Positions 7,162-13,575 of a DNA stretch of 16,513 nucleotides are shown one piece after another. Within the stretch, counting starts at the first letter, position 1, and every line of letters begins with the position of its first letter. The DNA is from Betaproteobacteria bacterium (lineage in GTDB: Bacteria > Pseudomonadota > Gammaproteobacteria > Burkholderiales > Burkholderiaceae_C): contig JANXLW010000471.1 in NCBI GenBank assembly GCA_025354965.1, positions 1 to 16,513 of the forward strand, read 5' to 3'. Under the pieces are notes generated by a model. That model saw only the letters and a list, made by a program, of their open reading frames with translations. It did not search any database and was not told the DNA's origin. Made by a program: the position numbers and the translations under genes.

Positions 7162-8043
7162 TCACAACAGTCTGTCCAGCGTGATGGCGACCAGTAGCAA
7201 ACACAATTGAATGAGAGAAGCAAAGAACGATCCCATGGCAGTCGCGCGCGAGGGCGAACGTGCCAACAACCAGGCCTTGTAGACAAAGTAGCCGCTGCCG
7301 CTTGCGGCGCCGACAAAGTAGATGGCACCGGCGCCAAAGAAGACCGGCAGCAGTGCGGTCAGCGCCAGCGCCAGTGTGCTTGCCAACACGATGCGGGAAG
7401 CGCGCGGTACGCCCACCACCACCGGCAGCATGGGCACGCCCGCAGCCTGGTATTCAGCCTGGTTGGCAATTGCCAGGCTCCAGAAATGCGGCGGTGTCCA
7501 GAGGAAGAGTACCGCGGCCAGCAGGCAGGGCAGAGGGCCGAGCACCGGGTCCACCGCGGCGGCACCGGCCAGCACGGCAAAGCTGCCGGCCAGACCACCA
7601 ACGACGATGTTGAGCCAGCTACGGCGTTTCAGCCAGACGGTGTAGACCACGGCGTAAAAGAAGGCGCCTAGGAAGACGAACATCGCTGCGCTCGGGTTGA
7701 GCCAGTGCGCTGCGGCCCAGACCGCCAGCGTCAGCAGCACGGCAATCAGCACCAGCCAGGCCGGCGTGTGAGGCAAAGCGCCAGTGACAAAGGCACGACC
7801 CCGGGTTCGCGCCATCAGGTGATCCTGGTCATGCTCGTAGTATTGATTGAAGGCTCCTGCGCTGGCCGACGCGACCAGAATGGCCAGTGCCAGCACCACA
7901 ATTTTGCTCAGCCCGAGGGTCTGTCCAGGGGTGGTTACCATGCCCACCAGAGCGGTGATCATGATCATGAAACCAATGCGCAACTTGAACACGCCAAGCA
8001 CGTCGCGGGCCAGGCGGGAGAACGGTCTTGACGTGCTGTTCAT
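7162..8043 (-). CDS. ctaB: Protoheme IX farnesyltransferase (heme O synthase)
   Basis: A 293-aa polytopic prenyltransferase that converts heme B to heme O, the precursor of heme A, in the cytoplasmic membrane. The first Asp-rich prenyl-diphosphate motif is clear at residues 66-83 (N66, D72, D74, M77, then RTRGR). The second conserved block, with TPPHFWSLAI and AGVPMLPVVVG, is typical of CtaB/CyoE. The length fits the family. I prefer the ATG at 8043, which begins just before the conserved SRLARDVLGVFKLRIG region. A GTG at 8127, 4 nt after the stop of the oxidase gene, would add 28 residues and couple translation, so the start is not settled. Its presence implies that at least one neighbouring oxidase uses heme O or A. 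Confidence 0.95.
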   Translation of the reverse strand: MNSTSRPFSRLARDVLGVFKLRIGFMIMITALVGMVTTPGQTLGLSKIVVLALAILVASASAGAFNQYYEHDQDHLMARTRGRAFVTGALPHTPAWLVLIAVLLTLAVWAAAHWLNPSAAMFVFLGAFFYAVVYTVWLKRRSWLNIVVGGLAGSFAVLAGAAAVDPVLGPLPCLLAAVLFLWTPPHFWSLAIANQAEYQAAGVPMLPVVVGVPRASRIVLASTLALALTALLPVFFGAGAIYFVGAASGSGYFVYKAWLLARSPSRATAMGSFFASLIQLCLLLVAITLDRLL

Positions 8044-8131
8044 GGTGTTCAATGCAGGGCTCAAAATAAATAAAACTTTCGGTTGGTCGGGCCTATCGGT
8101 GAGGGCACCCGCAAGTGCTCTGGACACTGAA

Positions 8132-9829
8132 TTAGCTCAAACCCCAAACTTGCGACAGGTATTTCCAGTTAATGAAGTAGTACAGGATGAACGAAACCAG
8201 AAAGACCATCGCCAGGGCAAAGGTACCGGGTGCCGCAAAGCCGGCTGAGCCGTAGCTCTGGGCGGCGGCGGTGGGTGCCGTTGGCGGAATCGGTGTGAAG
8301 TTGGCACTGACGTCGCCGGGTGACAGCTTCTTGCCCCACAGCAGTGAACCGACCGTGATGTAGATGTAGATCGCACCGCCGGCGATCGCGGCCACGCCGG
8401 CGATACCGACCAGACCCATCATCAGGTAGGCCGCACCGGGCCATTCGTAGGCCATGGCAGCGCCGCCAAAAGTCATATCCCAGTGACGCCGCGAGACACC
8501 CAGGGTGCCCGCACCCATCATCACCAGACAGAAGAAGTACATCGAAAAGCCGAACAGATAGGGCTGCAACTTGGCCAACCCGGGGTTGATCATTTCACGC
8601 TTGAACAGCACCGGCAGCAGGAAGTAGGTCAGCGCCATGAAAGTCAGCGTGGTACCTACTACCACCGTGGCGTGGAAGTGGCCCGGTACATAAACCGTGT
8701 TGTGGATGATCATGTTGAGCTGCTCGGTGCCCATCATGACGCCCGAGATGCCACCCAGGAAACCGAAGCCGATGATCGAGATGAAGACGCCCGACCATAC
8801 CGGGTTACCCCAGGGCGCTTTGCGCAGCCACTCGAACAGGCCATTGTTATAGCCCTTGGCGCGCTGCGCCACTTCAATCGCACCCGGAATCGTCAGGCCG
8901 TGGATCATGGAAGCCAGCACAGCGAAGTACATGAAGTAACTGGTGTTGACGACCTTCCAGGCCGTGCTCACGCCGGGATCGGCCAACAGGTGGTGCGCGC
9001 TGGCGAGTTGCAGGAACAGGATGTAGAGCAAAAAGGCGCCGCGGCTGACACGCTCGCTCATCGGCTTGGCGCCGAAGGCAATGGCGGCCACCGCATACCA
9101 GATGGAAATATGTGCGGCGACATTGATCTGCTGCGACGAGTGACCAAAAGCCCACCAGATGGTGCGGTAGATGAGCGGATCGACTTCCTTGACGATACCC
9201 ACCGACATCAGGAAGGTGGGTATCAGGATGATGGCGCCCGAGGCAATCGTGAAGACGGCAATGATGGCTGCCGTGATGGCACCAAAGGTCACCAGTGGTA
9301 CCGAGCCCTGGTAGGTCTTGTCACGCTTGGCCACGACCAGCGTGCCGAAGAAGACAAAGCAGGCAATCAAGGCGCCGACAGCAAACAGGATCAGACCCGC
9401 GTAGAAATAGGGCGAGGCCATCATCGGCACGTAGGACGTCATCATGACGCTCGAGCCGCCCTGGAATACGGCGATGTTGTTCATCACCGCGCCAATCAGC
9501 ATCAGCACAAACGCGGCCCAAGCCACTTTAGGCGTTGCCAGTCGACAGCGCAACAGCGTTGACGAAGCAAAGTACAGCACGGCGATTTCGAAGAAGATGA
9601 TCCAGAAAATCAGCATGTCGATGCCGTGGGCCGTAAGCACCATGTAGAACGTGTCAGCCGCCAGCCAGTGGACGGCCGGCCAGCGCGTCAGTACCACGCC
9701 GATGGCCAGAATGCCGCCGACCAGCAAGGCCACCACCGCCACAAAGGCGTTGACGATCATCAGCTTTTCGGCCTGGGATTCGAATTGCAGCCCTGAACGT
9801 GGGCAGGTCCGGTAAGTTGTTGTTGTCAT
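8132..9829 (-). CDS. Heme-copper oxidase-type subunit I lacking the helix VI tyrosine (HCO1)
   Basis: A 565-aa catalytic subunit with about 12-13 helices. The metal ligands are all present: H68 (helix II) and H386 for the low-spin heme, H384 for the active-site heme (VPGHFHATVV), and H230, H279 and H280 for copper. At H230+4, where A- and B-type oxygen reductases have the cross-linked Tyr, the residue is Q234 (GHSSQQINV). A helix VII tyrosine in the C-type register (6 before the His pair) is also missing; the nearest is Y269, 10 before. These are traits of NO-reductase-like branches (sNOR, eNOR, gNOR) rather than of classic oxidases. The ATG follows AAGGTGG, which overlaps the TAA of the CuA subunit gene. 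Partners are the CuA subunit II, the 61-aa protein, CtaB and SCO. O2 reduction cannot be excluded from sequence alone. Confidence 0.93.
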   Translation of the reverse strand: MTTTTYRTCPRSGLQFESQAEKLMIVNAFVAVVALLVGGILAIGVVLTRWPAVHWLAADTFYMVLTAHGIDMLIFWIIFFEIAVLYFASSTLLRCRLATPKVAWAAFVLMLIGAVMNNIAVFQGGSSVMMTSYVPMMASPYFYAGLILFAVGALIACFVFFGTLVVAKRDKTYQGSVPLVTFGAITAAIIAVFTIASGAIILIPTFLMSVGIVKEVDPLIYRTIWWAFGHSSQQINVAAHISIWYAVAAIAFGAKPMSERVSRGAFLLYILFLQLASAHHLLADPGVSTAWKVVNTSYFMYFAVLASMIHGLTIPGAIEVAQRAKGYNNGLFEWLRKAPWGNPVWSGVFISIIGFGFLGGISGVMMGTEQLNMIIHNTVYVPGHFHATVVVGTTLTFMALTYFLLPVLFKREMINPGLAKLQPYLFGFSMYFFCLVMMGAGTLGVSRRHWDMTFGGAAMAYEWPGAAYLMMGLVGIAGVAAIAGGAIYIYITVGSLLWGKKLSPGDVSANFTPIPPTAPTAAAQSYGSAGFAAPGTFALAMVFLVSFILYYFINWKYLSQVWGLS

Positions 9830-9839
9830 CTGGTCCACC

Positions 9840-10400
9840 TTATTTCACGTAAATGCGACTCACCATGGTGTGGTGGTTGATGCCGCAGTATTCATTACAG
9901 ACAACGGAGTAGGTTCCGGCTTGGTTGGGCGTCACCTTGACCACGTGCTCGTAGCCCGGAACGATCTGGATATTGATGTTCGCCGGTTGCAGTGAAAAGC
10001 CATGGTTGTAATCCATCGATGTAATGTGCAGGCGGTAGGTCTTGTCCTTCTCGAGTTCGATGATGGGCCAGAAATTCCACAGACGTGCCACCAGATAGAC
10101 ATCACTGCCGGCGGGCGGCGCAACCACTGGAATCTTCTCTTCCTGACCGCTCATGTTCTTGTAGGTTTCAGTGCGCACGGTGTACTTGTCCACCACCGCC
10201 TGCGCCTTTTTCGTGAACAGCTCGGGCGTGGTCCGGTAGGTCTCCGTCGAGAGGTTTTGTTTACCCCAGATGTGCCAGCCAACCATCATGGCAAACATGG
10301 TCAGACACCAGACTAGTGCAATGACGATCCAGGTGCCTTCAACGCGGTCCAGTGGATGATTCCACCACAGTCGTTCAGCAGGGGGCAATATGGCGCTCAT
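9840..10400 (-). CDS. CuA-containing subunit II of the heme-copper enzyme
   Basis: A 186-aa protein with one N-terminal helix (about residues 24-46) and a periplasmic cupredoxin domain. All CuA ligands can be read: H133, C168, E170, C172, H176 and M179 (CNEYCGINHHTM). It should therefore take electrons from a cytochrome c or similar donor and pass them to subunit I, encoded immediately downstream. It is shorter than A-type CoxB and has a single helix, as in B-type (ba3-like) enzymes and in the NorS subunit of sNOR. An insertion of about 50 residues (50-99) sits between the helix and the cupredoxin domain. The ATG at 10400 lies 9 nt after GGAG; a TTG two codons upstream is less well spaced. 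Confidence 0.93.
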   Translation of the reverse strand: MSAILPPAERLWWNHPLDRVEGTWIVIALVWCLTMFAMMVGWHIWGKQNLSTETYRTTPELFTKKAQAVVDKYTVRTETYKNMSGQEEKIPVVAPPAGSDVYLVARLWNFWPIIELEKDKTYRLHITSMDYNHGFSLQPANINIQIVPGYEHVVKVTPNQAGTYSVVCNEYCGINHHTMVSRIYVK

Positions 10401-10451
10401 TGTCAAATTCTCCTTTTAGGCGCGTTAATGTCAGAGTCGAGGAACGACGGC

Positions 10452-10637
10452 TTACTTGGCAAGGGGCACCGTCAGGATGTCAATCACGCCCCACAGCGTG
10501 TAGACGACCATCGGTACCATGACGCCCAGAAAAAGAAGAATGAAGGGGTTGTCGAGCAATTGCTGCATGAATGGGACCGGCTCACCCGGGTTTTCTGGCA
10601 CAGCGTGTGCTGCCCCGGTTTGATTGTTTTGCGACAT
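10452..10637 (-). CDS. Small single-helix oxidase-associated protein (61 aa)
   Basis: A 61-aa protein with a polar, Pro- and Asn-rich N-terminus (1-30) and one membrane helix (about 31-55, PFILLFLGVMVPMVVYTLWG). It is the first gene of the minus-strand series and is followed, after 51 bases, by the CuA subunit. The ATG has a strong AAGGAG 6 nt upstream, which supports this start over the longer frame extending to 10748. By size and position it matches the small accessory subunits (IIa- or IV-like) of B-type heme-copper enzymes, but it has no ligand residues and I cannot assign a named family. Confidence 0.82.
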   Translation of the reverse strand: MSQNNQTGAAHAVPENPGEPVPFMQQLLDNPFILLFLGVMVPMVVYTLWGVIDILTVPLAK

Positions 10638-10834
10638 GGTGTCTCCTTGGTCAATAAATGCCACCCGCAGCGGGCGACGCGGGGTGCATGCGAACTTTGT
10701 TCCAAAGCAGGGGTGATTTCCTTCATGTGCATTAAGAAATTTGCACATTGATCGGAAGAATCGGCAATTGGCCGGTTGCGCCGCTTTGCGGCCTGACTTT
10801 CATGCGCTAGCATCCCCAAAACGCCGAGCACCGC
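10638..10834. promoter_or_regulatory. Divergent intergenic region between the oxidase operon and the TonB receptor
   Basis: This 197-bp non-coding region must hold promoters for both directions. For the plus strand a weak candidate is TTTGCG (10785-10790), 17 bp, TAGCAT (10808-10813), 21 bp before the receptor ATG. For the minus strand the AT-rich stretch around 10732-10741 could contribute a -10 element. A dyad in it is listed separately, and a smaller one, CTTTG-TTC-CAAAG, lies at 10695-10707. I see no canonical FNR box (TTGAT-N4-ATCAA) and no riboswitch. Confidence 0.5.
10725..10748. promoter_or_regulatory. Perfect inverted repeat, candidate operator
   Basis: ATGTGCA (10725-10731) and TGCACAT (10742-10748) are exact reverse complements separated by a 10-bp AT-rich spacer. 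The half-sites are about 17 bp apart centre to centre, so they do not lie on the same helical face as in a simple two-turn operator. The dyad lies 87 bp upstream of the oxidase operon start and 86 bp upstream of the TonB receptor, so one regulator could control both. The arrangement resembles NsrR sites loosely (TGCA-type half-sites flanking A/T runs) but the spacer is longer than in the known NsrR consensus. The regulator is unknown. Confidence 0.45.
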
Positions 10835-13159
10835 ATGAATTACCTCCATTGTTTTCGCTATATTACCATCACTTGTGCGGCCATTCACTTGCGCCGACTT
10901 GTGCCATTGATGGTGCTCGCGTGCGCTAGCCTGCCGGGAGTGCACGCGCAAACGCAGGGCACCGCCAATTCGGGCACTGCGGTGGCGGCAACGCTGAAAA
11001 CAGTGGTGGTCAGCGGTTCGCGCAATGAGCAATTTCGCGACGATCTGCCGATGTCCATGGATGTGCTGACTGCGGAAAATATGGAAGATGCACAGATGAG
11101 CGACATCCGCGATGTCGCCAAAGGTTTGCCCAATGTGTCGGTGAAGCGCGCACCGGCACGCTTCACGGTGACGGGCGTCGGCAACCCCACCGGTCGCGAC
11201 GGCAACGCCGGCTTCAATGTGCGCGGGCAAGATGGCAATCGTGTGCTGATGCTGGTCGACGGCATCCGTTTGCCGCGCAGCTACATCAACGGCAACAACG
11301 CCTTTGGTCGCGATGCTTTGGCGTTGGACCTGATGAAACGGGTTGAACTGATACGCGGACCCAGTTCTGTGCTGTATGGCTCAGACGGCCTGGCCGGCCT
11401 GGTCAACTTCATCACCTACGAACCAGCAGACTTTTTAACCAACACTGACGGCAGCAGCAAGACGCTGGGCGGCAAGCTGGCGCTGAATTACAGCGGTGAC
11501 GATCACGGCGTCTCGCTGGCCGCCACCGTCGCCATGCGCCCCAATGACGCGCTGCAGTGGCTGCTGACCGGCAGTACTTTTCACGCTCGCGGTTTGGACA
11601 ACATGGGCAGCAACGATGCCGCCAACGTGGACCGCAACACGCCGAATCCGCAAGCTGACACGGGTGCTTCCTTGCTGGGCAAACTGGTGCTTCAGCCCAG
11701 CGTCACACAGAAACATGTGCTGACGCTGGAATCGGTGAAAAAGAGTTCGGATGTCGAGTTGCTGTCGAGTCGCGCCAAGCCACCGCTCACGGCGGCGTCG
11801 GTGGTCGGTGAGAATGCCAACAAAATCATGCAGCGTGAGCGCCTCACGTGGGACGCCCGCTACACACTGGCCCAAGCCTGGGCCGATCATCTGCAAACGG
11901 TCCTAAGCAGACAAAGCAGCGCCACCCAGGACAATGGCAACACACTGCGCAAGGACAGCGGAGTGCGTGTTCGCGACACCGCGTATGACGAACGGGTCTG
12001 GCAGATGAATGTGCAGGCCGACAAGACGCTGGCTGTCTCGACGCAATGGTCGCAAAAAATCACTTACGGTCTTGACTATGCCAGCACCGACATCAGCAGT
12101 TGGTTCGATGGTTCCGACCCGGCACCGCTGCCGCACTACCTGCCGAAAAAGTATTTTCCCGATACGCTCGACCGCAGCACCGCCATGTACGCGCAAAGCG
12201 AGCTCGCCAGCGCACTGTGGCGCATCACGCCGGGCCTGCGGCTGGAACAGTTTGATTTGCACGTACTGACCCAGGCCGGCTTTTCGCCACCCTCGCCGCT
12301 ACCGGGCAAATCGCTGTCCGGTTCCAACGTATCTCCCAAGCTCGGGGCGCTGTACCGGCTGACACCGCAATGGAGTGTGTTTGGCAACTATGCCGGCGGG
12401 TTTCGCGCGCCCAATGCTGCGCAAGTCAACGGCTTCACCGAGAACCCGACACCCAGCACCTTTGTGACGCTGTTGCCCAACCCCGATCTGAAGCCAGAGA
12501 CCAGCCAGAACCTGGAGTTTGGCTTACGAGCGCGACTGGACCGGCTCAATCTGGATATGGCTGTTTTTAGCGGCAACTTTCATCATTTGATTGTCGACAA
12601 GAAGCCGCTCGGCGGCACTGGTACGGTCAATGACCCGCTGCTGTTTCAAACGATCAACATCGACAACGCCAGAATCCAGGGCTTCGAAATAAAAGGCGCA
12701 GTCGATTGGGGGGCGCTAGGCGGTGCCGCTGTGAGCACGCCGCTTTCCTATGGACGCACGCGCGGTGTCGACCTGGCAACCGATCGCCCGTTGAACGCGA
12801 TCAATCCAGCCAAGTTGACGCTAGGCCTCATGTTCGACACCGCGCAGTGGAACGCGCGACTGGATGCGACCCACCATGCTGCCAAGAATGCCGCTGACCT
12901 GGACAGTCCCTATCTGCCCAAACCGGCCAATCCACCCCGCATCGAGCAGCTCACCCTGCCCGCTGCGACCACCTTTGACTTGCACTTGCAGTGGCGGGCC
13001 CGCAAAGACCTGCGCGCCACCTTGGGTCTGGTCAACCTGAGCAACCGCAAATACTGGTTGTGGTCGGACGTACAAGGACTGGCAGCCACGTCGACCGTGA
13101 TTGACGCCTACAGCCAACCCGGGCGGTATCTGAATCTGTCGCTGGTCGCGGATTTTTGA
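10835..13159 (+). CDS. TonB-dependent outer-membrane receptor, hemoglobin/heme type
   Basis: A 774-aa receptor. Residues 1-38 look like a signal peptide (helix about 22-34, cleavage likely after GVHA). A TonB box-like KTVVVSG follows at 55-61, then the plug domain (about 60-200) with GFNVRGQDGNRVLMLVDGIR and ELIRGPSSVLYGSDGLAGLVNF, typical of the hemoglobin/transferrin/lactoferrin receptor family. The beta-barrel fills the rest and ends in Phe, as outer-membrane proteins do. FRAP (523-526) and NPDL (549-552), hallmarks of heme receptors, are present, but the segment between them has no His, nor do I see one in the plug, so heme binding as in HemR is not assured. The ATG has no strong ribosome-binding site. 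It is divergent from the oxidase operon; supplying heme iron to that operon's products is an inference. Confidence 0.9.
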   Translation: MNYLHCFRYITITCAAIHLRRLVPLMVLACASLPGVHAQTQGTANSGTAVAATLKTVVVSGSRNEQFRDDLPMSMDVLTAENMEDAQMSDIRDVAKGLPNVSVKRAPARFTVTGVGNPTGRDGNAGFNVRGQDGNRVLMLVDGIRLPRSYINGNNAFGRDALALDLMKRVELIRGPSSVLYGSDGLAGLVNFITYEPADFLTNTDGSSKTLGGKLALNYSGDDHGVSLAATVAMRPNDALQWLLTGSTFHARGLDNMGSNDAANVDRNTPNPQADTGASLLGKLVLQPSVTQKHVLTLESVKKSSDVELLSSRAKPPLTAASVVGENANKIMQRERLTWDARYTLAQAWADHLQTVLSRQSSATQDNGNTLRKDSGVRVRDTAYDERVWQMNVQADKTLAVSTQWSQKITYGLDYASTDISSWFDGSDPAPLPHYLPKKYFPDTLDRSTAMYAQSELASALWRITPGLRLEQFDLHVLTQAGFSPPSPLPGKSLSGSNVSPKLGALYRLTPQWSVFGNYAGGFRAPNAAQVNGFTENPTPSTFVTLLPNPDLKPETSQNLEFGLRARLDRLNLDMAVFSGNFHHLIVDKKPLGGTGTVNDPLLFQTINIDNARIQGFEIKGAVDWGALGGAAVSTPLSYGRTRGVDLATDRPLNAINPAKLTLGLMFDTAQWNARLDATHHAAKNAADLDSPYLPKPANPPRIEQLTLPAATTFDLHLQWRARKDLRATLGLVNLSNRKYWLWSDVQGLAATSTVIDAYSQPGRYLNLSLVADF

Positions 13160-13175
13160 TGCTGCCAGAGCATCA
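13157..13175 (+). terminator. Hairpin including the TonB receptor stop codon
   Basis: TGATGCT (13157-13163) pairs perfectly with AGCATCA (13169-13175) around the loop GCCAG. The TGA stop codon forms the base of the stem. Only a short, imperfect T run (ACCTTTG) follows, so this may be a weak intrinsic terminator or an mRNA 3'-end stabiliser. Confidence 0.45.
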
Positions 13176-13295
13176 ACCTTTGAAGCCTTCGCTAGCGCTG
13201 ATGACGCGATGACGGGATAACGGCAAGCAGTTCTCCCACCAAATCTGAAAATGCCCGCGTCGCCTACCGGGTCTTGTCGACGCACATAATGTGAG

Positions 13296-13337
13296 AGCAA
13301 GCGAACCTGAGCAACGCCCATGGCGGTTCGTTTTGCT
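13296..13337 (+). other. Interrupted inverted repeat, possible RNA stem-loop
   Basis: AGCAA (13296-13300) and CGAACC (13302-13307) pair with GGTTCG (13325-13330) and TTGCT (13333-13337), giving an 11-bp interrupted stem. The 17-nt loop contains a further small dyad GCC-CAT-GGC. A TTTT lies inside the descending arm. It could be a second terminator for the receptor transcript or a leader structure; no tRNA features accompany it. Confidence 0.35.
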
Positions 13338-13415
13338 GCTATGTTCTGGCTTGAATTGATACTAAATTGAAACCCAATCGGTTTTGCTCTTCGAGGCTCT
13401 ATTCTTTGGCATAAT

Positions 13416-13431
13416 GCACTAGATGTAGTGT
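13416..13431. promoter_or_regulatory. NrdR box 1
   Basis: GCACTAGATGTAGTGT closely follows the NrdR consensus (ACACWAtATaTWGTGT), with symmetric arms CACTA and TAGTG. It begins right after the possible -10 element CATAAT, a location where a bound repressor would block transcription. NrdR is the ATP/dATP-sensing repressor of ribonucleotide reductase genes. Confidence 0.75.
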
Positions 13432-13447
13432 TTAAGACTGTCACGCC

Positions 13448-13463
13448 ACACTACCTGTAGCGC
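13448..13463. promoter_or_regulatory. NrdR box 2 (degenerate)
   Basis: ACACTACCTGTAGCGC keeps the left arm and the inner TAG of the right arm of the NrdR consensus. It starts 32 bp after box 1, leaving a 16-bp gap. Known NrdR boxes occur in tandem with a 15-16 bp gap, so the spacing supports a functional pair even though the right half is weak. Confidence 0.65.
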
Positions 13464-13504
13464 TCTGATGCTCATCCTCATAGATCAAATATTTAACACC
13501 CTGT

Positions 13505-13518
13505 TTGTCATAAATCAA
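13505..13518. promoter_or_regulatory. FNR/Dnr-like site
   Basis: TTGTC-ATAA-ATCAA keeps the TTG and CAA ends and the exact right half of the FNR-family consensus TTGAT-N4-ATCAA. It lies 57 bp upstream of the nrdJ ATG and downstream of the NrdR boxes. It would permit oxygen- or NO-dependent control if a promoter lies nearby, but a single imperfect match is weak evidence. Confidence 0.35.
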
Positions 13519-13575
13519 TGAAGTGCATGATGCGCGACGCCGGTTTTCCATAAATAATTATTCAGGAAGAAAAAC

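Larger units (their letters stand above)
13160..13575 (+). promoter_or_regulatory. nrdJ upstream regulatory region
   Basis: This 416-bp gap contains no credible gene on either strand. It holds the receptor hairpin, a long dyad (13296-13337), a possible -10 element CATAAT (13410-13415) without a convincing -35, two NrdR-like boxes, and an FNR-like site, each listed separately. It is more AT-rich from 13340 onwards than the surrounding genes. The ribosome-binding site of nrdJ is AGGAAG, 6 nt before the ATG. I find no B12-box or cobalamin riboswitch fold. Confidence 0.6.

Noticed and set aside
8483..9562. Long plus-strand open frame (359 codons) opposite HCO1
   Set aside because: Its translation is rich in His, Gln, Asp and Arg with no domain or membrane pattern, and it lies antisense to a well-supported oxidase subunit. 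It is a codon-bias shadow.
8132..10400. Ordinary caa3, aa3 or cbb3 oxygen reductase
   Set aside because: There is no subunit III, no cytochrome c-bearing subunit, and the diagnostic helix VI Tyr (or helix VII Tyr of the C-type) is missing in HCO1, so I did not use cox, cta or cco names for the catalytic genes.
10484..11230. Minus-strand open frame (248 codons) crossing the divergent promoter region
   Set aside because: It would overlap the start of the TonB receptor, the dyad and the 61-aa gene, and its composition is not protein-like.
13404..13420. Sigma-54 promoter (TGGCAT...TGCAC)
   Set aside because: The GG and GC doublets are 8 bp apart, whereas sigma-54 promoters need about 12.
13160..13575. 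Cobalamin riboswitch upstream of the B12-dependent nrdJ
   Set aside because: I find no B12 box or the multi-stem core that precedes it; NrdR boxes explain the regulation better.
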